A DNA stretch of 64,000 nucleotides from Arcticibacter pallidicorallinus (GCF_003002875.1 NZ_PVTH01000004.1:372001-436000); one strand, 5' to 3'; shown: positions 9,919 to 19,666, counted from the first letter of the stretch. The notes: a model not told the origin generated them from the sequence alone. A program made the numbers and translations.

Positions 9919-12210
9919 TCACATAGCCATTAATCTCAGTCGTTCGTTAACAGAAGTGCTAAAAGATACCCTTTCTCCCTCAACAAATTCGGTCTTGCCA
10001 TTGCCGCGAACCACCTTGATCTTCCTTCCGGGCCAGGGATTTTCCATTACACAGACCCGGCCCTTTTCACTGTCCAGATCAACGTACTGAATACTCCCTT
10101 TTTCCAGTTTACTGCTAACCAGAAACGCCCCATAAGCCCTAAGCGTCTTAAAACTTGCGTCTTTCCGCTTGTTCCAGTTTGGAAACACCCGGATGATACC
10201 TTCGTAGCTTTGCATGAGCATTTCATTGATAGTGAGTGGCACAGCAGCAAGTGTCTCAATACCACCACCACCTTGAGTGATCCAGAAATTTGGAAGTGAC
10301 TGTGCCGAAATTCTTTCTTTCAGATACATCAAAACCGAATCTGCGCTATACCCCACTCGTACTGCTGCCGGAAAACAAGTCTCAATACCGTTTCCTGATG
10401 TATTAGCCCAGTCAGCTTTCGAAGCAATATTATCCTTCCAATGAGAAATGTCGCTTAACAGAATCTTATTAAATTCAGCATCTGTTTTCGGGCCGGCTAT
10501 TCCTCCGGGTAATATCAATCCATGAATCGATACCCTTGAAAGCCCTACAGCCGGTGGATTATCTGAATCAACATTTCGTTCTACGCTTTTAAGCGCCATC
10601 CTACCGTTTACCTCTCCGACAGGGGGCTGACTTAAGTGACTCACGATATGTTTCCACTTATCCCGACGTTCAGCATCTACATTCAAGTGTTCACTTACGT
10701 CGAGCATTCCCTTGAACAGCATCTTCACAAGACCAATGGATAAGCTGGAATTAAAATCACCTAAGCGATTACGCCATATTCCCTTGTTGCGAATGTTAGG
10801 CATAACTTCGTTGAAATGGTCCATATAGATAACATATCGCCCATTTTCAAACTTCAGATACTCTTCCCAAAAGATAGCGCACTGTTGCATATAAGGATAA
10901 ACACGCTTCGCATAATCGCTGTCATAAGTGCTGTAAAAGCGCATCAGCATATTTCCCACACTGAATACAGCATTGATTTTCTGGCCAAGAAACTTATATC
11001 CCCCGTCAATGGTATTTTCTCTCGTGGCATACCTTTTCAACATTTCATCCTCCGTGAGTGGCCAACGGGTTGTCACTAAGCCTTTGGGACCAATTCCTAC
11101 CGGATAATAAATACCATTTTGTCCGAGTAGATCACGTGCATGCGCCTTTCCCTTTTCCATATAATCCAGGATAGGCTGATCAAAATTATCCGTCAGATCG
11201 ATCTGGTTAGATGAAAACGCTGCCCAATAAGGAGCCTGGTAATTATAGTTCAGATGATAATCACCACCCCAAAGCGACGAATCCTGAGTAATGAAAGGCC
11301 CCCAGATGCCCGGAGCAAATTTGTCCTTCCGTGAGCTGCTTCCCAGAAGATATTGTGACGTATAATAATACTTCTCCAGCATCTTGTCGGGGATCTGAAT
11401 CTCAGACTTACTCCAGAAATTCGACCACCACTGCTCGTGACTTTCTTTAAGTCGTGCTACCGCCTGTTCATCGATATTCTGAACGTTGCTGATAGCGTGA
11501 CTTTTCCAATCAACCCGATCATGATTGGTAAACATGCTCAACACAAAGACAACTTTCTTATTGGCTGGCAATTCAACACTTTGCTCAGAAGAAGTTGTTG
11601 CGTTTAAAACCTTCATGGCAATTGCCACATGAGAGGGCCATTCCAGCATCGGGGTGTTGGCAAATGATCGTACCGCCCGATACACATCCTTATCTTTCCC
11701 ATTAGAAACCTCCGATGTATTTCCTTCAGCCGGCCACAAATTAAATTTCAAACGGCTATTTCTGTTAGCGGTCAGCTCAATCAGTACGTTATTACTGGTT
11801 GCCGACACGATAGTATTCATCTGTACACGCAACTTACCCTTTCCAAATTCCGCAGCGATACGTGCCTTACCGATCTGCTGTTCGGCACGGTAACTGGCTC
11901 CCGCCAAATCACTTATCATGATATCAAACCCTCCGGGAAAAGCTATCCCACCTCCTGGATAAACCGGGTGAGCCCGCCAAAAATCGTTCTTACCCAGATA
12001 AAATGTCAAATGATCAGGGTTACCTCCGAGAGTTAATCCTATATCTCCATTTCCCGCTACAGCGGCAGCCGGAACCCTTTTCACCGGCAACTTCGCCGGA
12101 GCTGTAGTTAAAACAGCCGAATTTCTGCTCTCATAAGCTGGCTGCGCTTGTAAGCTGGCATACACTCCTGCCAAAAAGATAAGTACGAAAATAAATTTAT
12201 GATTACGCAT
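9919..12210 (-). CDS. GH95-like (alpha/alpha)6-barrel glycosidase
   Basis: A 763-residue secreted protein (signal peptide ending ASLQAQ). The N-terminal beta-sandwich has AGNGDIGLTLGG and LGKNDFW, the layout seen in GH95 fucosidases/galactosidases (GNGRLGAMVFGG and LNEDTLW in typical members). The helical domain carries WGGDYHLNYNYQAPYWAAF (about residues 315-333), corresponding to the active-site segment with catalytic Asn in GH95. GH95 enzymes are inverting alpha-L-fucosidases or alpha-L-galactosidases, which fits the GH29 fucosidase and SGNH esterase in the same unit. The similarity is by motif only; a related barrel family (GH65/GH15 clan) or an unclassified CAZyme is possible. Spacing to the SGNH gene is 31 bp, so co-transcription is likely. 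Confidence 0.6.
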   Translation of the reverse strand: MRNHKFIFVLIFLAGVYASLQAQPAYESRNSAVLTTAPAKLPVKRVPAAAVAGNGDIGLTLGGNPDHLTFYLGKNDFWRAHPVYPGGGIAFPGGFDIMISDLAGASYRAEQQIGKARIAAEFGKGKLRVQMNTIVSATSNNVLIELTANRNSRLKFNLWPAEGNTSEVSNGKDKDVYRAVRSFANTPMLEWPSHVAIAMKVLNATTSSEQSVELPANKKVVFVLSMFTNHDRVDWKSHAISNVQNIDEQAVARLKESHEQWWSNFWSKSEIQIPDKMLEKYYYTSQYLLGSSSRKDKFAPGIWGPFITQDSSLWGGDYHLNYNYQAPYWAAFSSNQIDLTDNFDQPILDYMEKGKAHARDLLGQNGIYYPVGIGPKGLVTTRWPLTEDEMLKRYATRENTIDGGYKFLGQKINAVFSVGNMLMRFYSTYDSDYAKRVYPYMQQCAIFWEEYLKFENGRYVIYMDHFNEVMPNIRNKGIWRNRLGDFNSSLSIGLVKMLFKGMLDVSEHLNVDAERRDKWKHIVSHLSQPPVGEVNGRMALKSVERNVDSDNPPAVGLSRVSIHGLILPGGIAGPKTDAEFNKILLSDISHWKDNIASKADWANTSGNGIETCFPAAVRVGYSADSVLMYLKERISAQSLPNFWITQGGGGIETLAAVPLTINEMLMQSYEGIIRVFPNWNKRKDASFKTLRAYGAFLVSSKLEKGSIQYVDLDSEKGRVCVMENPWPGRKIKVVRGNGKTEFVEGERVSFSTSVNERLRLMAM

Positions 12211-12241
12211 ATTGGTATAGTTAGTCAGATGCTACGAGAAA

Positions 12242-13453
12242 CTAATTCACCAGAAAGTGAACGATCCTGCATGCTTGGCCTTTTGAAGCGGTATTTTTTG
12301 AGTTCTTTATTCTTATCATTAATTGGTGGGGAGTTCCCGCTTTGAGGTCATCCCCAAGCACCAGATACCAGGGCAGATGTAACGACTTGCTCCATGGTGT
12401 ATAGAGGTCTATCTCCTTGAATGCTCCTCCGTCAATACTGTATTCGATTACCCCAGCGTCCGGACCCGAGTTAACGGCTATACCGACAGCATCCCCCTGG
12501 AAGTTAAAATGCAACTCTGCTCCCGCTCCCTCTCCTTCCAACACGGGACGGTTAGAAAAACCTGGCCTCGTACGTGCGCCGTCTTTAGGCTTCCATGCAG
12601 GATTTAACTGAAAGCCTTTGATGGATTGAGCCTGACTGACAGGCACGTACCTTCCCGAACAATAGTTCTTCTTCTCCATAGCACGAGGCAGCACATGAGC
12701 AGATAATCCACTCGCCGGGAAAACCTTAGATCGAAGCCGCTCGAACAAGTTTTGTATCGATCTGAAATAGACATCCTGGCCAAATGGCGAGGGATGAAGG
12801 TTCTTAAAATCTTCCTTCCAGCTAAACTCTTTGTTGTCTATTCTACGAGTCACCTCCTCTGCGAGATTGATAAACGGCAATTTATATTTCGAAGCAATTT
12901 CCTGATGAATCCTTACTTCCGGAGGAACCTTTCCCGATCTGTAGTCTTCCATTTTCAGCTCATCCGCAAAAGCCATTAAAATGATGTCTGTATGCGGATT
13001 GGATTTTAAGGCCTGCCGCACTATCCCCTCCAGTGCCCGTCTTTGCTGGATTTCCGGAGTACCATTTCCCCGGTCATTTACGGCAGACTCTATAAAAAGA
13101 AGATCTACCTTCCCCTTGGCGAGCACGTCTTCCTTAAACCTGAAAGCATGGGGAACGCTGCCAAGAGAAGGAATACCGGCATTCAACAGATTGAAGCTGA
13201 TATGGGGATAGCTGCTTTTCAGATACTCCCCAACCTGGTCTCTCCACCCGTCATTTTTCGTGATCGACCCGCCGAGAAAGGCCACGTTGATTTCCTTTTC
13301 GTGCTTAAGCAGGTAACGAAAATTCCGAAGATCACCGTAATAATGGATAAAGGACCCGAAACCAGTTGAGGTATTGGTTTGAGCCTGAGCCGTACTAAAA
13401 TAGGCCCAGGAAACAAGTATAGCAGATAAACAAACGGTCTTGATTATGGTCAT
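12242..13453 (-). CDS. Secreted SGNH/GDSL hydrolase, probable carbohydrate esterase
   Basis: A 403-residue protein with signal peptide (ends TAQAQ). The SGNH blocks are visible: FLGGSIT with the nucleophile Ser at residue 63, IPSLGS supplying the oxyanion Gly, SAVNDRGNG with Asn, and a late DFKNLHPSPFGQ segment with the Asp/His pair. A C-terminal beta-rich module (about residues 265-400, with GDAVGIAVNSGPDAG and EYSIDGG) resembles the accessory sandwich of CE2/rhamnogalacturonan acetylesterase-like proteins. It probably removes acetyl or methyl ester groups from the glycan before the glycosidases act. Its ATG overlaps the GH29 stop by one base (TAATG), showing translational coupling. Confidence 0.75.
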   Translation of the reverse strand: MTIIKTVCLSAILVSWAYFSTAQAQTNTSTGFGSFIHYYGDLRNFRYLLKHEKEINVAFLGGSITKNDGWRDQVGEYLKSSYPHISFNLLNAGIPSLGSVPHAFRFKEDVLAKGKVDLLFIESAVNDRGNGTPEIQQRRALEGIVRQALKSNPHTDIILMAFADELKMEDYRSGKVPPEVRIHQEIASKYKLPFINLAEEVTRRIDNKEFSWKEDFKNLHPSPFGQDVYFRSIQNLFERLRSKVFPASGLSAHVLPRAMEKKNYCSGRYVPVSQAQSIKGFQLNPAWKPKDGARTRPGFSNRPVLEGEGAGAELHFNFQGDAVGIAVNSGPDAGVIEYSIDGGAFKEIDLYTPWSKSLHLPWYLVLGDDLKAGTPHQLMIRIKNSKNTASKGQACRIVHFLVN

Positions 13454-15246
13454 TACCTTACCGGCTTTAAAATCAGCGACTTTAATTTAAACAACTCCTT
13501 GCCTGATCCGACAGGGCGCAAAACGACAGGATAAACCCCTGGTGTTGAAAAAGTGGTAGTAGCCAAAGTATGTTTGATAAACATAAGCGGAGCACTTTTT
13601 ACAAATTCGGACGTGCGCAGCGTACGGAACAGATACTGCTGATTCTGAATATGCAATGAGCCCTCCAGTTTTGCGCTTTCTTCCGGGCAGCTATACTCCG
13701 CTATGATCTGATAGTCTCCGGGATTCAGCACATTCAGCTGAAACGTAATCGCATCTGATGAATCCTGCATGCCCGTCACACATGTCGTGTGCTTCCAATC
13801 GCCATAATAATGACTGTATGTAAGTGACCTAACTCTTGTATTGCCCTGCGGTCTCCCAAAAATAGCCTCAACAGAATTGAACTCGAACTGGTTGGATACG
13901 CTCACCGGAGCGTTCAAGTCAAGATCTGCCAGCTTGCCGGCATAATTCACTACGCATACTGTCGCCAAATTCGCCGCTTCTCCGGCAGGAAGGGTGATTT
14001 CCAAAACATCTCCCCGCTTTTTGAAAGGAACGGACGCCGGTCCACCTAATATGGCGACAGATTTGACGTTAGCATTAAAGCCGGGAATAACCAACTTGCC
14101 ATCCAGCGGCCTGTTGAGCACATGCAGGTACTGTTTACCGGGTTTAGAAGTCGACACTCCCCAGGGTTGCGCTGGGACGAGACCATATGTCGAACCGTAA
14201 ATACTCTCCCCGTTCCTGGCAAGCCACTTCCCGGTCTCCCTTAAGAACTTCTCCGAATACTCCGGAATCTTACCCGTACCATCAGGGCCTACATTGAGCA
14301 TCAGGTTACCACCCTTTGAAGCTACCTGTGCCAACAGATGCACAATTTCCCGCGGAGTTTTGAAGTTCATATCATGGTTAATATACCCCCATGAGTCATT
14401 GTGCGTATAAATAGATTCCCAGGCCCCTTTGATAGGTGTCGCCGGAATCTCCGAGTCACCATAATCCCGGTAGTCGCCCAAACCATGACCCACTCTGCTG
14501 CTAAACAAACTATTAGGCTGCAGCTTGCGAAGTCCCTTGATAAAATCGTTTGTTTGCTCCTTTGTTAGTCCGCCCGGCGTATCAAACCATACAATCCCAA
14601 GGGGACCGTAGTTAGTCATCAGCTCCTTAAGCTGCGGAATCGCCTTGTTATTATAATATTGCTGGTAATCTTTCTTGCTCTCGTCAAAATCCCAGGTATT
14701 CTTACCACCGTTAGGTTCATACCAGTCCTGAAACTGCGAATAATAAAAGCCGAACTGAATTCCTCTCTTACGTGTAGACTCCGCTAAAGCCTTCATCGGA
14801 TCCTTTTTATATGGCGTCGCTTCTACAATATCAAAGTCTGTAACCTTCGAGTCATACATAGAGAATCCCTCATGATGCTTAGCTGTAATCACCATATACT
14901 TGATCCCGGCGTCTTCAGCAAGCTGAGCCCATTTCTCTGCATCAAAATTAGTCGGATTAAACGTTGCCGCTTCTTTACTGTATTCCGCAATCGGAATTCT
15001 AGCCTGGTTCATAATCCACTCCCCGCTTCCGTAATAACGTTTACCCTTCCACTCACCTGCAAGCTTGGAGTATAAACCCCAATGAATAAACATGCCAAAC
15101 TTTGCATCTTTGAACCAGCCAATGTTCGGATGCTCCTGATCAGAAGACCGGCTGTCCCACATTTCATCCATCGTTTGACTATTGGCCTGTAAAACGCTGC
15201 CTGATAAAAACAAGGCGAGTAAAAATTTATTTGCTACTGATCTCAT
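13453..15246 (-). CDS. Alpha-L-fucosidase, glycoside hydrolase family 29
   Basis: Retaining alpha-L-fucosidase, 597 residues, exported by an N-terminal signal peptide (ends QANSQ). The family signatures are all present: WFKDAKFGMFIHWGLYS (about 44-60), GSGEWIMN, ITAKHHEGFSMYDS (about 120-133), FGFYYSQFQDW, and GIVWFDTPGG with the nucleophile Asp at residue 222. After the catalytic barrel, a C-terminal beta-domain (about residues 460-597) resembles a carbohydrate-binding module. It shares a one-base stop/start overlap with the downstream SGNH gene and lies 7 bp from the upstream GH67-like gene, so it is part of a tight operon. Linkage preference (alpha-1,2/3/4/6) is unknown. Confidence 0.95.
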   Translation of the reverse strand: MRSVANKFLLALFLSGSVLQANSQTMDEMWDSRSSDQEHPNIGWFKDAKFGMFIHWGLYSKLAGEWKGKRYYGSGEWIMNQARIPIAEYSKEAATFNPTNFDAEKWAQLAEDAGIKYMVITAKHHEGFSMYDSKVTDFDIVEATPYKKDPMKALAESTRKRGIQFGFYYSQFQDWYEPNGGKNTWDFDESKKDYQQYYNNKAIPQLKELMTNYGPLGIVWFDTPGGLTKEQTNDFIKGLRKLQPNSLFSSRVGHGLGDYRDYGDSEIPATPIKGAWESIYTHNDSWGYINHDMNFKTPREIVHLLAQVASKGGNLMLNVGPDGTGKIPEYSEKFLRETGKWLARNGESIYGSTYGLVPAQPWGVSTSKPGKQYLHVLNRPLDGKLVIPGFNANVKSVAILGGPASVPFKKRGDVLEITLPAGEAANLATVCVVNYAGKLADLDLNAPVSVSNQFEFNSVEAIFGRPQGNTRVRSLTYSHYYGDWKHTTCVTGMQDSSDAITFQLNVLNPGDYQIIAEYSCPEESAKLEGSLHIQNQQYLFRTLRTSEFVKSAPLMFIKHTLATTTFSTPGVYPVVLRPVGSGKELFKLKSLILKPVR

Positions 15247-15253
15247 ACAAATG

Positions 15254-16993
15254 TTAGTCTAAATTGATTTGTCGATACTTACTTACGGAAGCATCCAGTC
15301 CGGCTGTCGAATGATAGCCGCTTGCTCTGAAAACGAACTGATAGGGTTTATACAAAGTCGCGCTTGCCGGCTCTGTACGCTCTAGCTTGCGGTATGATTT
15401 CCAGGCCTGATCGTACCTGTATATGGACTTTTTTATCTGAGCGGTATCATACTTGCCTGTCTTGTCTCCTACGAAGCCAAGAGCCATCACATTCCAGCCT
15501 TCAGCAATGATCTCATGCAGTAAACGCCCATATCGGGAAGAGGTCCGGATATATTTCTCGTCGTCTTTTGATGTGATTTTTATTTTCCGGCTTAAGGCTT
15601 CTATTTCAGACCATAGCTTCAAGGCCTCATACTTCTCCTTTACGGCTTTTTCAAGTAAAGAGCTGGAGTAAAGTTTCTCAAATGCCGAGCGCAGGATGGG
15701 ACCATCAGTCCCGCTAAGAAACTCATCCCTCGTCCACCATACCCATCTGTCGTTCCACTCCAGCGTGGCGCTGTTATGACCTCTCAGCACGGCCTTTGCC
15801 GACAAAAGACAAAGCTCCCTAAACATCTTCCTGCTACTAAGGGACACGCCGTTCTCGACCATAAACTGTTCGAAGATCTGCTCTTCAGAAGCGCCGGGAC
15901 TCATCATCCACCGGCTGATCACGAACGCGTTCAATCGGGGCCAAAACTCGTTGGTAATAAAGGGACCAACCCAGCCACCACCCCTGCTCCAGGTCCACAC
16001 ACCTTGCATATTAGGATGGTCCTTAATCTCTGCAAGTCCCTTGTGTCCGGACTGGGGTCTGTTTGATGCGAACTCCTCGAATCCATTTATCACACCTTCG
16101 GCAATGTAATTGGGGTAAGCGCCCTTACCTTCGTATTCACGCTGACATTGGATTTCTATAATTTGAGGATGCTTACCCAGTGTAAGCGTAGGATTAAAAT
16201 CGAATGTCCGGTGGAAGTCTCCCTTTGTATGTTTTATCGAAAATATCAGGTTGGGATGAGGGATGATCTGATTGGTTACTGATAAATAGACCTCAGGTTT
16301 TTCATGCATACCGGCCGACAACCAGGTGCGGTAGAAGACCTTCTTATTACGCTTGATGGCAACTTCGTCTTTTAGAAAATTAATGAGGTTTACATGGCTA
16401 TCAACACCCCGGGTGATGGGGTTATTACCCGTATGGTACGGGACGTTGTTCAAATAGGTCTCACCTGTACGAATGACCAATCCGTCCAGATCCGGAAACT
16501 TCTCGAACAGCTCGGCCAGCATGATTCGATGAATTTCAACTGTCTTGGGGCGGTCAAAAGTTATTTTCCCGTCTTTGTCAACAATCTCATCCCGATAGAT
16601 TTCTTCAAGCTTTTTTGGTACAACGACAATGTCAGTAAAATAATATACCTTCAAACCGGCCTTCTTTGCCCTGGATATATTGTTTCTTACACGCTCAGCT
16701 GCAGCCATAACCCAGGCCCGTTCTTTACTTCCGGCCGGGAAGATATCACGATTCAAGCTATCAAACGTTAAAGCAGCGTGTGCAAATGTGAAGTCATTTA
16801 CAACAATACCGTTATAACCGTACGTTTTTAGATACTCGGGGTCGCTGAAAGCTGTCTCGGTTAATGGTTCACCAGGGTTGTGGTGAACCATATCCATGAT
16901 GAATGGCTGTACCGTTTGAGCTTTGCTAATCCGAAAACCGCAAACTACAAAACAAAATACCAGTAAAACTTTTAGTAAATCTTTTCGGATCAT
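15254..16993 (-). CDS. Putative TIM-barrel glycosidase, distantly like GH67 alpha-glucuronidase
   Basis: A 579-residue secreted protein (signal peptide ending RISKAQ). I do not recognise a close family. The segment IIEIQCQREYEGKGAYPNYI (about residues 296-315) recalls the ELQITQEYTGQ segment of GH67 alpha-glucuronidases; LDGLVIRTGETY (about 190-201) could provide an acidic catalytic residue, and FSIKHTKGDFHR and WTWSRGGGWVGP look like barrel strands lining an active site. It opens the tight run with GH29 and SGNH (7 bp gap), so it probably acts on the same glycan, perhaps releasing a uronic acid. The rest of the protein gives no further clue. Function is inference. Confidence 0.45.
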   Translation of the reverse strand: MIRKDLLKVLLVFCFVVCGFRISKAQTVQPFIMDMVHHNPGEPLTETAFSDPEYLKTYGYNGIVVNDFTFAHAALTFDSLNRDIFPAGSKERAWVMAAAERVRNNISRAKKAGLKVYYFTDIVVVPKKLEEIYRDEIVDKDGKITFDRPKTVEIHRIMLAELFEKFPDLDGLVIRTGETYLNNVPYHTGNNPITRGVDSHVNLINFLKDEVAIKRNKKVFYRTWLSAGMHEKPEVYLSVTNQIIPHPNLIFSIKHTKGDFHRTFDFNPTLTLGKHPQIIEIQCQREYEGKGAYPNYIAEGVINGFEEFASNRPQSGHKGLAEIKDHPNMQGVWTWSRGGGWVGPFITNEFWPRLNAFVISRWMMSPGASEEQIFEQFMVENGVSLSSRKMFRELCLLSAKAVLRGHNSATLEWNDRWVWWTRDEFLSGTDGPILRSAFEKLYSSSLLEKAVKEKYEALKLWSEIEALSRKIKITSKDDEKYIRTSSRYGRLLHEIIAEGWNVMALGFVGDKTGKYDTAQIKKSIYRYDQAWKSYRKLERTEPASATLYKPYQFVFRASGYHSTAGLDASVSKYRQINLD

Positions 16994-17091
16994 TTCTTAA
17001 TTACCTCAGTCAACCAAAATTAACTGATGCGGTAACGGAAATTCTCTCTATAAATGGCTATTGATTCAACTAATTCAGCTTTGTCGGCTTT

Positions 17092-18342
17092 CTATTCTTT
17101 CTCAATTTTGTACAACCTACCTTGATCAGTAACCGCATACAAGGCACCATCCAGGCCTTGAGTAACATCCCGGAACCGCTGATTTTCTCCCGTCAGCAAC
17201 CGTTCCTCTCCCGTAACCTTATTGTTTTCGATTACCAGACGAACGATATGCATACCACTTAAGGCACCGATAAAAAGGTTATTTCGCCACTCTGGAATAC
17301 GATCACTACTATAAAACGTCATGCCACTCGGCGACACTACCGGATCCCAATAGTACACAGGCTGCACCAAGCCCTCTTTTTGGTAAATACCCTCACCCAC
17401 ACGCTCTCCGCTATATTCAATTCCGTAGGTTATTGTAGGCCAGCCATAATTAGCACCGGCTTCAACTCTGTTAATCTCATCCCCTCCTCTAGGACCATGC
17501 TCGCTTTCCCACAGGTCGCCGGTTACCGGATGAATCGCCAATCCCTGCGGGTTTCGGTGTCCAATAGAATACAGCTCCGGCCTTGCGCCAGCTTGACCCA
17601 TGAAAGGATTACCCGAAACGGGCTGCCCGTCTTTATTGATCCTGACTATTTTCCCCAATCCCGAACTAACAGACTGCGATTGTGGCCTGGTCTCCAGATC
17701 AGAACGTTCACCTGTACTAGCCAGCAGGTTCCCGCTGCGGTCAAAGATGACCCTGCCCCCGTAATGAAGCGATCCCTCGTAAGCAGGTGTTGCACGGTAA
17801 ATGACAGTCACGTTCTCCAATGCACGGTCATCAGCCGACAATCGCCCCTTAGCTATAGCAGTGAGGTTGCCGGGTTCTGAGAATGACCAATAAACCATCC
17901 TGTTAGATGCAAAATCCGGATCAAGGCACAATCCAAGCAAACCACCTTGCCCTGAAGCATTAACCTTGGGCACACCGGATATAGGCTCACTCAAAGTTCC
18001 GGCAGAACTAACAATTCGCAAACGTCCGGGTTTCTCCGTCACTAAGAACCTTCCGTCTGGCAGCGAGACAATGCCCCATGGGTTTGCAAGAGATGATGTA
18101 ATAACCGTCGCTTTATACGCAGTTTTGGTTTTTACACCGTTTATCCGCGTCTGCCCTTCAAACGCAGGCTTGTACTTTGTATTCGGAGGATTAGTTTCTA
18201 CAGGCGATGTCGTTAATCCCGGAGTTGATGCTTCCGGTGTGGATGAGTCTGTAGAACTGACCTTTTTTTCGGAACATGATATTAATACTGGTATAAGTCC
18301 AGCAATCAGGATAATACTCTTAAACTTCAGGATGCTAATCAT
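17092..18342 (-). CDS. PQQ-dependent aldose sugar dehydrogenase, lipoprotein
   Basis: A 416-residue lipoprotein (lipobox PVLISC) of the glucose/sorbosone dehydrogenase family, a six-bladed propeller like E. coli YliI. Typical motifs: NPWGIVSLPDGRFLVTEKPG (about 86-105), GLLGLCLDPDF, HYGGRVIFDRSGNL, HRNPQGLAIHP and SEHGPRGGDEINRVEAGANYGWP near the PQQ/calcium site. It would oxidise free aldoses in the periplasm and pass electrons to the respiratory chain. A serine/threonine/proline-rich linker follows the lipid anchor. It lies 98 bp upstream of the GH67-like gene in the same direction, so it may be loosely tied to the glycan locus, oxidising sugars it frees, or be independent. Confidence 0.85.
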   Translation of the reverse strand: MISILKFKSIILIAGLIPVLISCSEKKVSSTDSSTPEASTPGLTTSPVETNPPNTKYKPAFEGQTRINGVKTKTAYKATVITSSLANPWGIVSLPDGRFLVTEKPGRLRIVSSAGTLSEPISGVPKVNASGQGGLLGLCLDPDFASNRMVYWSFSEPGNLTAIAKGRLSADDRALENVTVIYRATPAYEGSLHYGGRVIFDRSGNLLASTGERSDLETRPQSQSVSSGLGKIVRINKDGQPVSGNPFMGQAGARPELYSIGHRNPQGLAIHPVTGDLWESEHGPRGGDEINRVEAGANYGWPTITYGIEYSGERVGEGIYQKEGLVQPVYYWDPVVSPSGMTFYSSDRIPEWRNNLFIGALSGMHIVRLVIENNKVTGEERLLTGENQRFRDVTQGLDGALYAVTDQGRLYKIEKE

Positions 18343-18504
18343 AACTTATCTTTTAGTCGGGCTATCTGGTTGTAAATACCTGTGAATGTTCATTTTTGTT
18401 CTGTAAATTATCGATGAACAATCAGATACTTTGAGTCTTGTGTGCAGTTTCAGATTACAATCTTGAGTAAAAGATATAAAACTTCTTTTCCAAATGTAGC
18501 TTTT

Positions 18505-18548
18505 TACATTCGGTTGATACTAATTGCTAAAATAAGATAAGGTTCCAA
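18505..18548 (+). other. Leader of the sigma-factor gene
   Basis: The roughly 200 bp between the dehydrogenase start (18342) and the sigma-factor start (18549) is AT-rich and must hold two divergent promoters. A 6-bp inverted repeat AATGTA-N6-TACATT (18493-18510) overlaps its left part and could be an operator. I see no convincing -33/-7 pair. Confidence 0.25.
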
Positions 18549-19043
18549 ATGGAAGATAAACTGGAAGACGCATTTATCAGGCAGATCAACCAAAATATAG
18601 GTATCGCACATAAGGTCTGCAATCTTTACTTTAACGACAGTCAGGATCGTGAGGATTTGATACAGGAAATGTTATATCAGCTATGGAGAGGGTACCCGGG
18701 TTTTCAAGGGAATGCCAAGTTTTCAACATGGATGTATAAAGTATGTCTTAACACAGCTTTAACTAACCTAAGAAGGAGTAAACGAACCAAAAGTGAATCC
18801 ATCTCGGATGCACATAATCAAATACCTGATGAATCGACCGGCGAGCAAGAGCGGGATATATCTATGCTTCATAAATTATTGGACAAACTGTCTCCATTAA
18901 ATAAATCTATAGTCCTGCTCTATCTGGAAGATCTTCAATACGATGAGATCTCCGGTATTACGGGTCTTTCCAGAGCAAACATCAGCGTTCGACTAGTAAG
19001 AATTAAGAACGAGTTAAGAAAATTTAAACAACATAATTTGTAA
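18549..19043 (+). CDS. ECF-type RNA polymerase sigma factor
   Basis: A 164-residue sigma-70 family protein with only regions 2 and 4. Region 2: DLIQEMLYQLWRG (about residues 38-50) and AKFSTWMYKVCLNTALT. Region 4: LDKLSPLNKSIVLLYLEDLQYDEISGITGLSRANISVRL (helix-turn-helix, about 112-150). It starts with ATG and is followed after 4 bp by a membrane protein gene. Unlike the SusCD-linked Bacteroidota sigma factors, no FecR-type anti-sigma gene follows. The role is unknown: it could control the adjacent glycan locus or a stress response. Confidence 0.9.
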   Translation: MEDKLEDAFIRQINQNIGIAHKVCNLYFNDSQDREDLIQEMLYQLWRGYPGFQGNAKFSTWMYKVCLNTALTNLRRSKRTKSESISDAHNQIPDESTGEQERDISMLHKLLDKLSPLNKSIVLLYLEDLQYDEISGITGLSRANISVRLVRIKNELRKFKQHNL

Positions 19044-19047
19044 GAAC

Positions 19048-19662
19048 ATGGAAGAGCTACGGAAAAACTGGGCGGAAGACAGCACCGCGTCTCGCTATAC
19101 TTCTCATTTAGATAAAGCTTCATTGCATAAAATATTAAGGCTGAGAGCTAATAAGCAGATGAAAATAAATATGCAATATTTCTGGGCGTCATTTGCCCTG
19201 CAAGTTATCGTTTACAGCTATCTTACACACGTCATCATAAAACACTGGAATGACTCATTGCTGATCTTTGTAGGTATCCTTTGTATACTCATATATATAC
19301 CCTTTACAATCATATTACTGAAAAAGTTCAAGAAAATAGCAAGTCTGCGATCTGGCGACCAGCATGCTGCAGGCCTCCCCATTCAAGAGTATATACAAAA
19401 GCACCAGAGACTTTTGTCGAGCTTTTACAAATTCAAAAGCACATACGAAATCATGCTGGTAATATTGAGTACGGCGATAATGACCTGGATGGTTTTTAGA
19501 ATTTACATTCCGGGTGGTGTAATTGCTCATCCCGCAGGTGCATCGTTCATTTTCATCACGTCACTTCTCTGCTGCACCGTTGCCATTCATGCAGAAAACA
19601 AAAAACACTTTAAGGATCCCTTGACGGAGTTACAAAAGCTTTTGAATGAATTTAAGCAGTAA
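19048..19662 (+). CDS. Membrane protein coupled to the sigma factor, possible anti-sigma factor
   Basis: A 204-residue protein starting 4 bp after the sigma-factor stop. Residues 1-45 are charged and cytoplasmic-looking (MEELRKNWAEDSTASRYTS); then come four predicted membrane segments, at about 48-66 (YFWASFALQVIVYSY), 72-90 (LLIFVGILCILIYIPF), 130-148 (YEIMLVILSTAIMTWMVF) and 160-178. The C-terminus is charged. There is no zinc-binding HXXXCXXC motif and no FecR domain. Position and topology suggest that it holds the sigma factor at the membrane, but no sequence motif proves this. Confidence 0.7.
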   Translation: MEELRKNWAEDSTASRYTSHLDKASLHKILRLRANKQMKINMQYFWASFALQVIVYSYLTHVIIKHWNDSLLIFVGILCILIYIPFTIILLKKFKKIASLRSGDQHAAGLPIQEYIQKHQRLLSSFYKFKSTYEIMLVILSTAIMTWMVFRIYIPGGVIAHPAGASFIFITSLLCCTVAIHAENKKHFKDPLTELQKLLNEFKQ

Positions 19663-19666
19663 ACAA

